From assembly GCA_010202265.1 (NCBI GenBank), contig CP047918.1:496001-560000 (forward strand): 64,000 nucleotides of DNA. Reading direction: 5' to 3'. Both the position numbers and the translations under genes were made by a program. Origin of the DNA: Candidatus Saccharibacteria bacterium oral taxon 955 (GTDB lineage: Bacteria; Patescibacteriota; Saccharimonadia; Saccharimonadales; Saccharimonadaceae). Shown piece by piece: positions 42,952-50,828 of this stretch. The notes beneath the pieces were generated by a model. It was not told the origin of the DNA and did not search any database. It saw only the letters and a list, made by a program, of their open reading frames with translations. Position 1 is the stretch's first letter. Each line of letters opens with the position of its first letter.

Positions 42952-44447
42952 CTCGTATACTCCTCTATCTTATAGCTCTTTGGCGCACGCTTGAGATGTG
43001 TCTCAATTTCTTTTTTAGTCAATAGACCAGCCTGACCACCAAGCTGCTGCACCACGCTCATACTATTTATTGGCGCCCACTTAAGTGCCGTCTCAAAAGA
43101 CTCACCAAAAGCAAGCGCTCCGACAATTGTACTAGCAAAGGCATCACCTGCGCCAGTCCTATCGCACACAGAGCTAGAATCAGGGTAAATCGGAACCGTC
43201 TGAAGCTTGCCATCACAAAAAGCATAAGAACCCTTTAGGCCATCAGTAATTACGACACGCTTCGGACCAAGCGCCCTCAAGCCCTCAGCTAATTGACGAA
43301 TGACACCGTATGGCCTACCAGTCACCTCAGCGGCCGCCTCACGATTCATCACCACAACATCGGCACACCTATATAATCTAGCAAGCTTCTTTGCGCCCCA
43401 CTTAAGGTGAGATACTCCTGGGTGAAAAGCAAATTTTACATCTGGGTTCGCTTCTAGATAATCTATCAGCTGGAGATGAAATTCCCAGCTATTATTACTA
43501 AGCGTTGCGAGGTATATCCAATTGGGTTTTGTCTTTGGTTTTTTCCAGACATAATCATATGTTTCATTTTTGACAAACGGAGTGCTCCCAGCCTCATATC
43601 GCAAAACATAGCGTACACCTGATGGCATTTTTTTCTGGACGAACAGTGGTGTTGTGTCAACCGATTTACGAGCTAGATACTCGAGAGAATCCTTGCCCGT
43701 CCGGTCATCTCCCAGCCAGCTCATCAAGCCAACCTGCGCACCAAGACGCGCCATAGAAACAGACGCATTAGCCGCTGGACCAACACTAAAGATGGCATCA
43801 GCTTGTTCGTATGATCGCTCTACACCAACTGGAACACTCAATCGCCTCAAACCGTCACCATCTACTTCCACCTTCGTCCCGTCATCATGCAATCTGATGC
43901 TAACATCGGTAAAAATATCTCCTATACACAAAATATATGGCTCGTTTTTTTTGGTTTTCTGAGCTAATTTTTGTTCATGATAATCGATCAAATCACAGGC
44001 CTTGATACCTGACTGGGATATCATCTCATCAATAGCAATCTCATCGTCACCATCGGCAGCAATATATCGAGCAGTCAACCCATGCTGAACCTGACAGCGC
44101 ATATGCCGATAAGTCCTAGACTCATAAGGACGTGATACATTTTCCTTGACATCATCATAGTTAAACGAGACGACGCGACTACCGCCAAATATCAAGGCCA
44201 CATCGTCTGTCTGTGCAAACAAATAAGTGTCATCAACATGTGCTAATAGCGCCCTATAAAGCTCATGTTCTGATGTGTCTGCTGGGTCGAGACCGATTTT
44301 GCGCATTAAAGCATGAGCTCTAGCGGTAATGTCAGCGATATACGCAACGTCAACACCCTTACGTCCTGTCATTTTTTCAAGCTGACGCAATGTCGCACTA
44401 AACATCGGCTCATTAGCGTCGAGCAATACACGCAAGAACTTCGCCAT
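42948..44447 (-). CDS. PfkB-family carbohydrate kinase with unassigned N-terminal domain
   Basis: 499 aa. Residues ~175-490 are a ribokinase-like kinase with ILCIGDIFTDVSIRL at its start, FSVGPAANASVSMARLGAQV, and the catalytic DRTGAGDAFASTIVG near residue 445. The first ~165 residues (VLLDANEPMFSATLRQLEKM, DITARAHALMRKIGLDP, YRHMRCQVQHGLTARYIA) do not belong to the kinase and are not recognised. AAGGAG overlaps the end of the previous kinase gene, 2 nt away. Substrate unknown; the neighbours suggest a hexose or pentose phosphate. Confidence 0.8.
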   Translation of the reverse strand: MAKFLRVLLDANEPMFSATLRQLEKMTGRKGVDVAYIADITARAHALMRKIGLDPADTSEHELYRALLAHVDDTYLFAQTDDVALIFGGSRVVSFNYDDVKENVSRPYESRTYRHMRCQVQHGLTARYIAADGDDEIAIDEMISQSGIKACDLIDYHEQKLAQKTKKNEPYILCIGDIFTDVSIRLHDDGTKVEVDGDGLRRLSVPVGVERSYEQADAIFSVGPAANASVSMARLGAQVGLMSWLGDDRTGKDSLEYLARKSVDTTPLFVQKKMPSGVRYVLRYEAGSTPFVKNETYDYVWKKPKTKPNWIYLATLSNNSWEFHLQLIDYLEANPDVKFAFHPGVSHLKWGAKKLARLYRCADVVVMNREAAAEVTGRPYGVIRQLAEGLRALGPKRVVITDGLKGSYAFCDGKLQTVPIYPDSSSVCDRTGAGDAFASTIVGALAFGESFETALKWAPINSMSVVQQLGGQAGLLTKKEIETHLKRAPKSYKIEEYTR

Positions 44448-44449
44448 AC

Positions 44450-45430
44450 TTATATCTCCTTTGTGGTTATCTCTTTTTCATGAATTGGCATCTCATGAAG
44501 CACTACACCACGACGCAAGATACCAGCCTTGGCGCCGATTTTTGTCACAACACTCGTACTATTGGCGCTAGCAAAAATTACTGATTCACGCAACGATTTA
44601 CCCTGCGACCACTGGCTCAAAAATCCACTAGCAAATGCATCTCCCGCCCCTGTACGATCAAGCACTGGCACATCCTCATACATACCCGCTCGCACAATCG
44701 TCTTGCCATCAGTCGCGACCACACCATTTGGACCATCACTCACGATCGCAACTGGCACATAGTGAAGTGCGTGCAAGGCCAACTCCTCACAAGTATTGCC
44801 GCTAACCAATAACTGCATCTCCTCCTTGTTTGTACAGAGGATATCAACGCCATCTAGTAGTCCGACAAGCTTGTCTTTTTCGGCCAGTTCCGGACCTGCA
44901 GGATTTAGCATCACCTTTACACCATTTTTTTCAGCGGTATCAATAATCTGCCGAAGCAGCGTCAAACCGCCATTACCAAGGCTGGTTGGATAGACCCAGT
45001 CGTATTTTGCAATTGCACTGAGATCAAAATTATGCCTGCCAGTCCGCCCGAAAGCTTTCCCGCGATGATTGAGGATCGTCCGCTCACCATTTGTCGCGAT
45101 CATAATAACCGAATATCCTGATTGGTACTCAGGGTCCTGAATCACATGACTAGTATCAACGCCCTCTTTATCGAGTTCATGTAGTATTGCTTGACTGGCT
45201 GGGTCTTCACCAAGCCCCCAAAGATATCCACTTTCAAGCCCCTGACGTGCAAAAGTAACGGCAACATTGGTCGCGTTTCCACCAGTCTCAAAAGTAACGT
45301 CTTCTACCTCCATCTTGAGGCCGAGAGGTAGGTGAGTATACATGTGCTCACCTTCTTTGTGTGGATCAAATTCATCGGATCGCAAAAATACATCCTGCGT
45401 CCCCTTACCAATTGCGAGAATTTTCACCAT
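44450..45430 (-). CDS. PfkB-family sugar kinase
   Basis: 326 aa ribokinase-fold kinase: VKILAIGKGTQDVFLR at the start, VTFETGGNATNVAVTFARQG (substrate-side glycines), LNPAGPELAEKDKLVGLLDG, and VLDRTGAGDAFASGFLSQW with the catalytic Asp near residue 260. A close partner of the next kinase, probably from duplication. AGGAGGGGG lies upstream of ATG. With aldolase, transketolase and rpe upstream it may phosphorylate fructose 6-phosphate or another sugar, but this is inferred. Confidence 0.85.
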   Translation of the reverse strand: MVKILAIGKGTQDVFLRSDEFDPHKEGEHMYTHLPLGLKMEVEDVTFETGGNATNVAVTFARQGLESGYLWGLGEDPASQAILHELDKEGVDTSHVIQDPEYQSGYSVIMIATNGERTILNHRGKAFGRTGRHNFDLSAIAKYDWVYPTSLGNGGLTLLRQIIDTAEKNGVKVMLNPAGPELAEKDKLVGLLDGVDILCTNKEEMQLLVSGNTCEELALHALHYVPVAIVSDGPNGVVATDGKTIVRAGMYEDVPVLDRTGAGDAFASGFLSQWSQGKSLRESVIFASANSTSVVTKIGAKAGILRRGVVLHEMPIHEKEITTKEI

Positions 45431-45529
45431 ATAACACCCCCTCCTAGGTCTAGTCTAGCCGACATGCTGACAAGACCATCATGAGTAGCATTGACCTGCA
45501 CGACCGATAGCCTATCACCAAAACTCACT

Positions 45530-46441
45530 CTACCTAACTGCCTTTCCGGCGCTACCAAACGCAGCGATTTTCTCTTCAACAACCTGCTGAACCGCCCCGT
45601 AAACTTGTGGCATCAACTTAACAACCGCATACTCCTTAGGATTTTCCTTGAGAACTTTTTCAAGTGTTTCGCGGAAGACAACACGCATGTCTGTATTGAT
45701 ATTTATCTTGCTCACGCCAGCCTTAGAGGCATCCTCAAAATAATGCAACGGCGTACCTGACCCGCCATGAAGCGAAATCTGGCAATCGATTGCTGATCGA
45801 ATTCGCGCCAAAAGCTCTAGATCTAATTCTTTCGGAACGTTGTATTTTCCGTGGAGATTACCTATCGCAGCTGCGAATGTGTCGATACCCGTCGCCTCTA
45901 CAAACGCTCGCGCCCCCTCTGGAGTGCTAAATGTCTTACGAATTTCCTCGTAGTCTATATCTTCATCGTGAACATTACTACCGCCCGCAAAGTAGTGCGG
46001 CTCACTCTCCACAAGCGCACCTGTAAACTTCGCATACTCGACAACCTCTTTGGTCTTGGCGATAATCTCCTCCTCACTTGCGTCATGGTTCGCCTGCGAA
46101 ATATCAATATGGATAAATTCAAAACCCACGTCAATCGCTCGCTTGCACGCTTCAACCGTTGGACTGTGGTCAAGATTGATATATATCTCGATACCATATT
46201 CATCACGATAGTTGTCGACCATGTCGCGAATATTCTCAAGCCCCAAAGCATCAACCTCACCCTGACTCACCTCAACGAGAACTGGCGCATTCAGCTTCTG
46301 AGCTGCTCGAGAAACCGCAATCAGGGTCTCTTGGTTGTCAATATTAAATGCACCGACCGCAAACCCCTGCTGGCGACTGCGCTGCATCAGGTGCCGCGCC
46401 CTCAATGTTCTATCACGAATTTGGCTAATTGTTAGACCCAT
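45530..46441 (-). CDS. Class II fructose/tagatose-bisphosphate aldolase
   Basis: 303 aa zinc aldolase. QGFAVGAFNIDNQETL, IYINLDHSPTVEACKRAI (zinc His and catalytic Asp), AAIGNLHGKYN, ISLHGGSGTPLHYF and VSKININTDMRVVF are the class II motifs. Fructose- versus tagatose-bisphosphate preference cannot be read from these. GAGGAAACGGT precedes ATG. A TATACT at 46482-46487 may give it its own promoter within the operon. Confidence 0.93.
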   Translation of the reverse strand: MGLTISQIRDRTLRARHLMQRSRQQGFAVGAFNIDNQETLIAVSRAAQKLNAPVLVEVSQGEVDALGLENIRDMVDNYRDEYGIEIYINLDHSPTVEACKRAIDVGFEFIHIDISQANHDASEEEIIAKTKEVVEYAKFTGALVESEPHYFAGGSNVHDEDIDYEEIRKTFSTPEGARAFVEATGIDTFAAAIGNLHGKYNVPKELDLELLARIRSAIDCQISLHGGSGTPLHYFEDASKAGVSKININTDMRVVFRETLEKVLKENPKEYAVVKLMPQVYGAVQQVVEEKIAAFGSAGKAVR

Positions 46442-46490
46442 ACCGTTTCCTCACCTAAACTTATTATGCTTATCTGTACTTAGTATAGCA

Positions 46491-47486
46491 CTAGAAGCCA
46501 GGTTTGTATTGTGGTCGTGAGTTAACAAACTCTTTAGTTCGCACGGCAATTGTGTCGTCTGCAAGCCCTAGTTTTTGATGAACTTCAAGTGGCTCGCCAG
46601 ATTCACCATAACGATCCTGAACACCAATCCTGAGAAGCGGCGCTGGCATCTCATCACAAAGCAATTCAGCAATTGCACCACCAAAACCACCTGCCGCCTG
46701 CGCATCCTCGCACGACACTACCCGACCAGTTTTTTTCACAGAATTGATAATCGTCTCGACGTCAAGTGGCTTCACGGTTGGCACGTGAACTACCTCTGCG
46801 TCTACTCCTTGATGAGCGAGTAGCTCAGCCGCCTTTAGCGCATAAGGTGTTTCTATACCCGTCGAACATATAGTTACGTCTTGGCCCTTTCGCAGTACAT
46901 GCGCTCGGCCGATTTCAAATGGGCTTTCTGGCTTACTAAAAATTGGTGTTTTCTCACGCGCTACCCTCAAATAACATGGTTTGCCATTTTTGGCTATCGC
47001 CAAAGTCGCTTTTTCAGCCTCTACACTATCACCCGGACAGACTACGACCATATTTGGCATGACACGCATTAGGGCGATATCTTCAAACATTTGATGAGTC
47101 GCACCGTCCGGGCCTACGGTCGAACCGCTATGTCCACCAACTATTTTTACCGGCTGATCATTGAGGGCTGCCGTTGTCTTGATTTGCTCCCAGTTACGAC
47201 CTGGACTAAATGCAGCGTAGCTCGCTGCAAACGGAATTTTACCATTAACCGCCATGCCGCTGGCAATAATCGGGAGATTTTGTTCGGCGATACCAACCTC
47301 GACATACCTTTCTGGAAATTTTTCGGCAAACAAATGCATCTGAACGCTCTCAACCAGATCAGCACAAAGCCCGACAATATTTTCGTTATCTTCACCAGCC
47401 GTCCTCAAGCCTCGTCCAAAACCAGCCCGTGTCGGCTCGACATCAGGTGAATCTGTCAGTAGCTTATCATTTAGTGGATATTCCAT
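46491..47486 (-). CDS. Transketolase, C-terminal (pyrimidine-binding) subunit
   Basis: 331 aa. RYVEVGIAEQNLPIIASGMAV holds the conserved Glu of thiamine diphosphate activation, with TVGPDGATHQMFEDIALMRV and a C-terminal domain. It forms the active enzyme with the N-terminal subunit encoded just upstream. Three nested starts exist (GTG 47504, ATG 47495, ATG 47486). The last, one base after the upstream stop and 10 nt from GGAG, is preferred, with low certainty. Confidence 0.92.
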   Translation of the reverse strand: MEYPLNDKLLTDSPDVEPTRAGFGRGLRTAGEDNENIVGLCADLVESVQMHLFAEKFPERYVEVGIAEQNLPIIASGMAVNGKIPFAASYAAFSPGRNWEQIKTTAALNDQPVKIVGGHSGSTVGPDGATHQMFEDIALMRVMPNMVVVCPGDSVEAEKATLAIAKNGKPCYLRVAREKTPIFSKPESPFEIGRAHVLRKGQDVTICSTGIETPYALKAAELLAHQGVDAEVVHVPTVKPLDVETIINSVKKTGRVVSCEDAQAAGGFGGAIAELLCDEMPAPLLRIGVQDRYGESGEPLEVHQKLGLADDTIAVRTKEFVNSRPQYKPGF

Positions 47487-47487
47487 A

Positions 47488-48348
47488 TTATTCATACTCC
47501 GCACGGATTTTTCCGCCCATTGTTTGTAATTCCCTCAATGCCTGTTTAGCCTGCTCGCTGTTTGGCGGGACGCCGTGCCATTTATAGTCATACTCCATAA
47601 ATTCGACATTTTTGCCTGGAATAGTATGAGTAATGATGACACTTGGGCGATTCTCGATCGCTTTTGCCATTCCGACTGCATCAAGGATACTCTCAATATT
47701 GTGGCCGTCTATCTCTTGGACATGCCACCCAAAACTTCGCCACTTATCGGCCAAATCCTCTAGTGGCATCACCTGTTCGGTTGGGCCATCTATCTGAATA
47801 TTATTTCTATCAACAAACACGATCAATTGAGCGAGCTTGTACTTGGAGGCAAACATGACAGACTCCCAGATATTGCCCTCATCAAGCTCGCCATCACCGG
47901 TGATTACGTAGACCCAGCGATGTCGTTGATTATCTATATATTGGAAGGTGTAAGCCGCCCCTGCCCCCTGCCCAATACCACAACCCAGTGGTCCCGACGT
48001 ATTCTCAAGTCCAGGGAGCTTAGTCCGCTCTGGATGACCCTGAAGGCGCGTACCCCACTTGCGCAGAGTCATCAATTCCTCTCGAGGGAAATAACCCGCC
48101 TCCGCCATAGCGGCATACTGGGCAGGCACGCAGTGTCCGTTACTCAAGAAGAACAAATCTCGATTCGGCATATCTGGCTGTTTCGGATCGATATTCATCA
48201 CACTGAGATACAGCGTGGTCACCAAATCAGCCAACCCTAGCGAGCCTGCTGGGTGTCCACTACCCGCATGCTCTAGCATTGTTATGATATCTTTTCGAAC
48301 TTGATTGGCTTTTTGCTCAAGCTGTCTAATTGTTAGCTGTCCACCCAC
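47488..48348 (-). CDS. Transketolase, N-terminal (thiamine diphosphate-binding) subunit
   Basis: 286 aa. HAGSGHPAGSLGLADLVTTLY, NGHCVPAQYAAMA, SGPLGCGIGQGAGAAY and the thiamine diphosphate motif GDGELDEGNIWESVMFASKY...NN (about 146-180). The split form is common in CPR and archaea. GTG at 48348 is preferred, as AAGAGGG is about 6 nt upstream; a TTG at 48354 has no spacing. Works in the non-oxidative pentose phosphate pathway with rpe and rpiB. Confidence 0.92.
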   Translation of the reverse strand: MGGQLTIRQLEQKANQVRKDIITMLEHAGSGHPAGSLGLADLVTTLYLSVMNIDPKQPDMPNRDLFFLSNGHCVPAQYAAMAEAGYFPREELMTLRKWGTRLQGHPERTKLPGLENTSGPLGCGIGQGAGAAYTFQYIDNQRHRWVYVITGDGELDEGNIWESVMFASKYKLAQLIVFVDRNNIQIDGPTEQVMPLEDLADKWRSFGWHVQEIDGHNIESILDAVGMAKAIENRPSVIITHTIPGKNVEFMEYDYKWHGVPPNSEQAKQALRELQTMGGKIRAEYE

Positions 48349-48359
48349 ACTCAACCCTC

Positions 48360-49004
48360 TTAAATAACACTATGTTTATTAATCTCATCAACTAACTGTT
48401 TGTATGTCGCCGCAGGATCCTGGGACTTGTTGATAGCGCCACCACAGTTCACCACATCGACGCCCCCCTGAGCTAGACTAAATACATTCTCCACATTCGC
48501 GCCACCGTCCCAGCCTACCTCGACCTCAGGATGGATTGTTCGAATCAGTCGCACCTTTTCTAACTGCATCAGACTAGCGGTGCCGCCATAATGACCCAAA
48601 TCACCGCTAAACACGAGAACATGGTCAGCATTTTCGATATAATCGTGAACTGTACTTGGAACGGTTGGCTTGAGAAGCGCTACACCAGCATTAATACCTG
48701 CTGATTTGAGTTTTTGGATTATCGGCAGTAGGTCTTCGTTCGTCTCGGCATGAAAAATAACCGTCTTTGGCTTCATCTGAATCAATGCATCGACATACTG
48801 ACTCGGATGAGCTACCATGGCGTGAATATCAACTTCCCACTCCTGTGGCCACCACATTTGGTTGACGCCAACTGTAAACGTAGGCGCAAACTCTCCATCC
48901 GTTAAATCAATATGGACCCGCTTCGCAAACGGCATAAGACGCTCAACAGTCGCCTTATAGTCATCGGCGGTCTCACAGAGAATTGTTGGTACCACCTCAC
49001 TCAT
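48360..49004 (-). CDS. rpe: Ribulose-phosphate 3-epimerase-like protein
   Basis: 214 aa TIM barrel. RVHIDLTDGEFAPTFTVG replaces the usual VDVMDGxFVPN block, with HAMVAHPSQYVDALI, VEVGWDGGANVENVFSLAQGGVDVVNCGGAI. It is more divergent than typical Rpe but the metal-binding Asp and phosphate-binding glycines are kept. The ATG overlaps the rpiB stop (TAATG). Confidence 0.85.
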   Translation of the reverse strand: MSEVVPTILCETADDYKATVERLMPFAKRVHIDLTDGEFAPTFTVGVNQMWWPQEWEVDIHAMVAHPSQYVDALIQMKPKTVIFHAETNEDLLPIIQKLKSAGINAGVALLKPTVPSTVHDYIENADHVLVFSGDLGHYGGTASLMQLEKVRLIRTIHPEVEVGWDGGANVENVFSLAQGGVDVVNCGGAINKSQDPAATYKQLVDEINKHSVI

Positions 49005-49465
49005 TAAAATCGATCCAATTCTGCATTACGCCTGATGAATCTCGCGGCTCCAGCAAATGGCGTGTTGAGCCATGTGTCGATAATGTCTTTCCATAGCTCT
49101 AAGTCGTCACCCTCGGCGTCAAGGACGCGCGCAGGCAGGCACAAAACATTGGAATTATTATCGTTTCGACACTCCTTTGCCTCAAAACTATCCCAGATGA
49201 CCGCTGCCCTAATACCGCTGAAACGATTGGCTGCCATCGCCATACCCTGACCACCCGTGCAAATCAAGATCGCACGTGGATCAGTTGACTCATCCTCGCC
49301 AAGCACCCTAGTGGCCGCAATCTGAGCAAACTGCGGAAAATCATCATTTGGATCAAATTCCTTGCCGCCGACGTCTTCCCAGTCATAGCCTCGCTTAGTT
49401 AGATACGCCTCGATCTTTTCTTTGAGATGATATCCGCCGTGATCAGCACCAATAAATATCTTCAT
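49004..49465 (-). CDS. rpiB: Ribose-5-phosphate isomerase B
   Basis: 153 aa. KIFIGADHGGYHLKEKI, the catalytic Cys in ILICTGGQGMAMAANRFSGIRAA, and NVLCLPARVLD identify the RpiB/LacAB family. The CTGGQG loop replaces the common CGTGIG, which is unusual but keeps the Cys. First gene of the sugar-phosphate operon, with a strong leaderless-type promoter. Confidence 0.92.
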   Translation of the reverse strand: MKIFIGADHGGYHLKEKIEAYLTKRGYDWEDVGGKEFDPNDDFPQFAQIAATRVLGEDESTDPRAILICTGGQGMAMAANRFSGIRAAVIWDSFEAKECRNDNNSNVLCLPARVLDAEGDDLELWKDIIDTWLNTPFAGAARFIRRNAELDRF

Positions 49466-49472
49466 ACACCTA

Positions 49473-49501
49473 AGTATAAGCGGTTAGACTATATCTGTAA
49501 A
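49473..49501 (-). promoter_or_regulatory. Promoter of the rpiB operon (leaderless type)
   Basis: TTTACA (49496-49501), 17-nt spacer, TATACT (49473-49478), then 7 nt to ATG. Confidence 0.75.
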
Positions 49502-49516
49502 GCTACCTGCTTACGC

Positions 49517-49610
49517 TTGACTTTTTTACATGATTTTGCTATTATTCAACCACAATACATGTACGAACAACTGTATACGACCCCGAGGATTCTATGGGGT
49601 CGTATTTGCT
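49517..49610 (+). ncRNA. Candidate small RNA unit 3' of gap (plus strand)
   Basis: TTGACT (49517-49522), 17-nt spacer, TATTAT (49540-49545). Expected start near 49552, followed at 49575-49605 by a perfect 10-bp hairpin ATACGACCCC/GGGGTCGTAT and then TTTGCTT. The transcript would be about 60 nt. The hairpin may equally serve as the gap terminator on the other strand, although it lacks a good U-tract there. Confidence 0.4.
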
Positions 49611-49623
49611 TAAAATATACAGA

Positions 49624-50643
49624 CTATACAGCCCTAGAAGCACGCCCTACATCGACTGTTAGTTCAACTAATCGATTTGAATAACCCCATTCGTTGTCAT
49701 ACCATGCGACCACCTTGATGAGATTGCCGCCGACAACATCAGTTAGCGCTAAATCAACGATTGCACTGTAGCTATTGCCCTTGAAGTCCATAGAGACTAG
49801 CTCTTCATCGGTAACATCAAGTATGCCCTGGTAAAATGGCTTACCTGCCGCCTCACGAAATACTTGATTTACTTCATCAGCCGTTACATCTCGCTTGATC
49901 AACGTGACAAAATCACACATCGACACCGTAGGCGTCGGTACACGAACTGATAGCCCACCGAAACAACCTGTTAGAGAAGGCAGTACTTTTGTCGTAGCGA
50001 TCGATGCTCCAGTAGTGGTTGGGACGATATTCTCTGCAGCCGCACGCGCCTCACGAAGATTTTTTGCTGGAGCATCCTGAAGTCGTTGACTTGCGGTGTA
50101 ACTGTGAACCGTTGTCATCATAGCCTTCTCAACGCCAAACACCTCTTCTAGTATCGCCATCACTGGAGCGACACAGTTTGTAGTACAACTAGCGTTTGAG
50201 ACAACTGGCGAGCTGGTCGCTACCGCATCATCATTCACACCGATTACAATGGTGTCCGCCCCCTCGCCCTTGGCTGGAGCCGATATCACTACCCGTTTAG
50301 CCCCCGCTGCAATGTGTGCTTGCGCTTTTTGTGATTCAGTGAAGCACCCAGTCGACTCAATCACGACGTCTATCTCATGATCGCGCCACGGTAGGCCTGC
50401 TGGATCTTTTTCGTTAAGCACTCTGATGTGCGTACCATCAACGGTGATACCAACTTCGTCATATCCAACTTCACGATTATAAGTACCATAAATAGAATCA
50501 TGTTTCAAAAGGTGAGCGAGAGTTTTGGCATCCGACAGGTCATTGATCGCAACGACCTCTATATCATTACGATCAAACGCGATTTTAAACGCGTTTCGTC
50601 CGATCCGACCAAACCCATTGATAGCAACCCGTATTGCACTCAT
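49624..50643 (-). CDS. gap: Glyceraldehyde-3-phosphate dehydrogenase
   Basis: Glycolytic enzyme of 339 aa. Rossmann start IRVAINGFGRIGRNAFK, catalytic Cys in VSNASCTTNCVAPVM, His in MTTVHSYTASQRLQD, and AWYDNEWGYSNRLVEL. GGAGG lies 8-9 nt before the ATG at 50643, which is preferred over an ATG 21 nt upstream. A TATACT at 50691-50696 can serve as its -10; a stronger promoter farther upstream is followed at once by a terminator-like hairpin. Confidence 0.96.
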   Translation of the reverse strand: MSAIRVAINGFGRIGRNAFKIAFDRNDIEVVAINDLSDAKTLAHLLKHDSIYGTYNREVGYDEVGITVDGTHIRVLNEKDPAGLPWRDHEIDVVIESTGCFTESQKAQAHIAAGAKRVVISAPAKGEGADTIVIGVNDDAVATSSPVVSNASCTTNCVAPVMAILEEVFGVEKAMMTTVHSYTASQRLQDAPAKNLREARAAAENIVPTTTGASIATTKVLPSLTGCFGGLSVRVPTPTVSMCDFVTLIKRDVTADEVNQVFREAAGKPFYQGILDVTDEELVSMDFKGNSYSAIVDLALTDVVGGNLIKVVAWYDNEWGYSNRLVELTVDVGRASRAV

Positions 50644-50711
50644 TGTTCCCACCTCCATGAACACGTTATTAGTATGAGCTATTTAGTTATAGTATACCGC
50701 ACCTTAGGCCA

Positions 50712-50792
50712 CAAAAAAAGCACCCCAATGAGATGCTATTTATATGTCTAGATTTATTCTTTCATTATACCACTTATATATACGTTTGTCAA
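50712..50792 (-). promoter_or_regulatory. Consensus promoter followed at once by a terminator upstream of gap
   Basis: Minus strand TTGACA (50787-50792), 17-nt spacer, TATAAT (50764-50769): a perfect consensus. Start is expected near 50757. Only about 20 nt later the RNA forms AGCAUCUC-AUU-GGGGUGCU (8 bp with wobbles) followed by seven U at 50713-50719. The product is a ~46-nt RNA or an attenuated leader of gap. Confidence 0.55.
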
Positions 50793-50821
50793 TTGCATAA
50801 GCAAGTCTCGCTCTGTATACT
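50793..50821 (+). promoter_or_regulatory. Promoter of the relA/spoT homolog (leaderless type)
   Basis: TTGCAT (50793-50798), 17-nt spacer, TATACT (50816-50821), then 7 nt to the ATG at 50829. It is back to back with the divergent consensus promoter. Confidence 0.7.
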
Positions 50822-50828
50822 TATCTAT

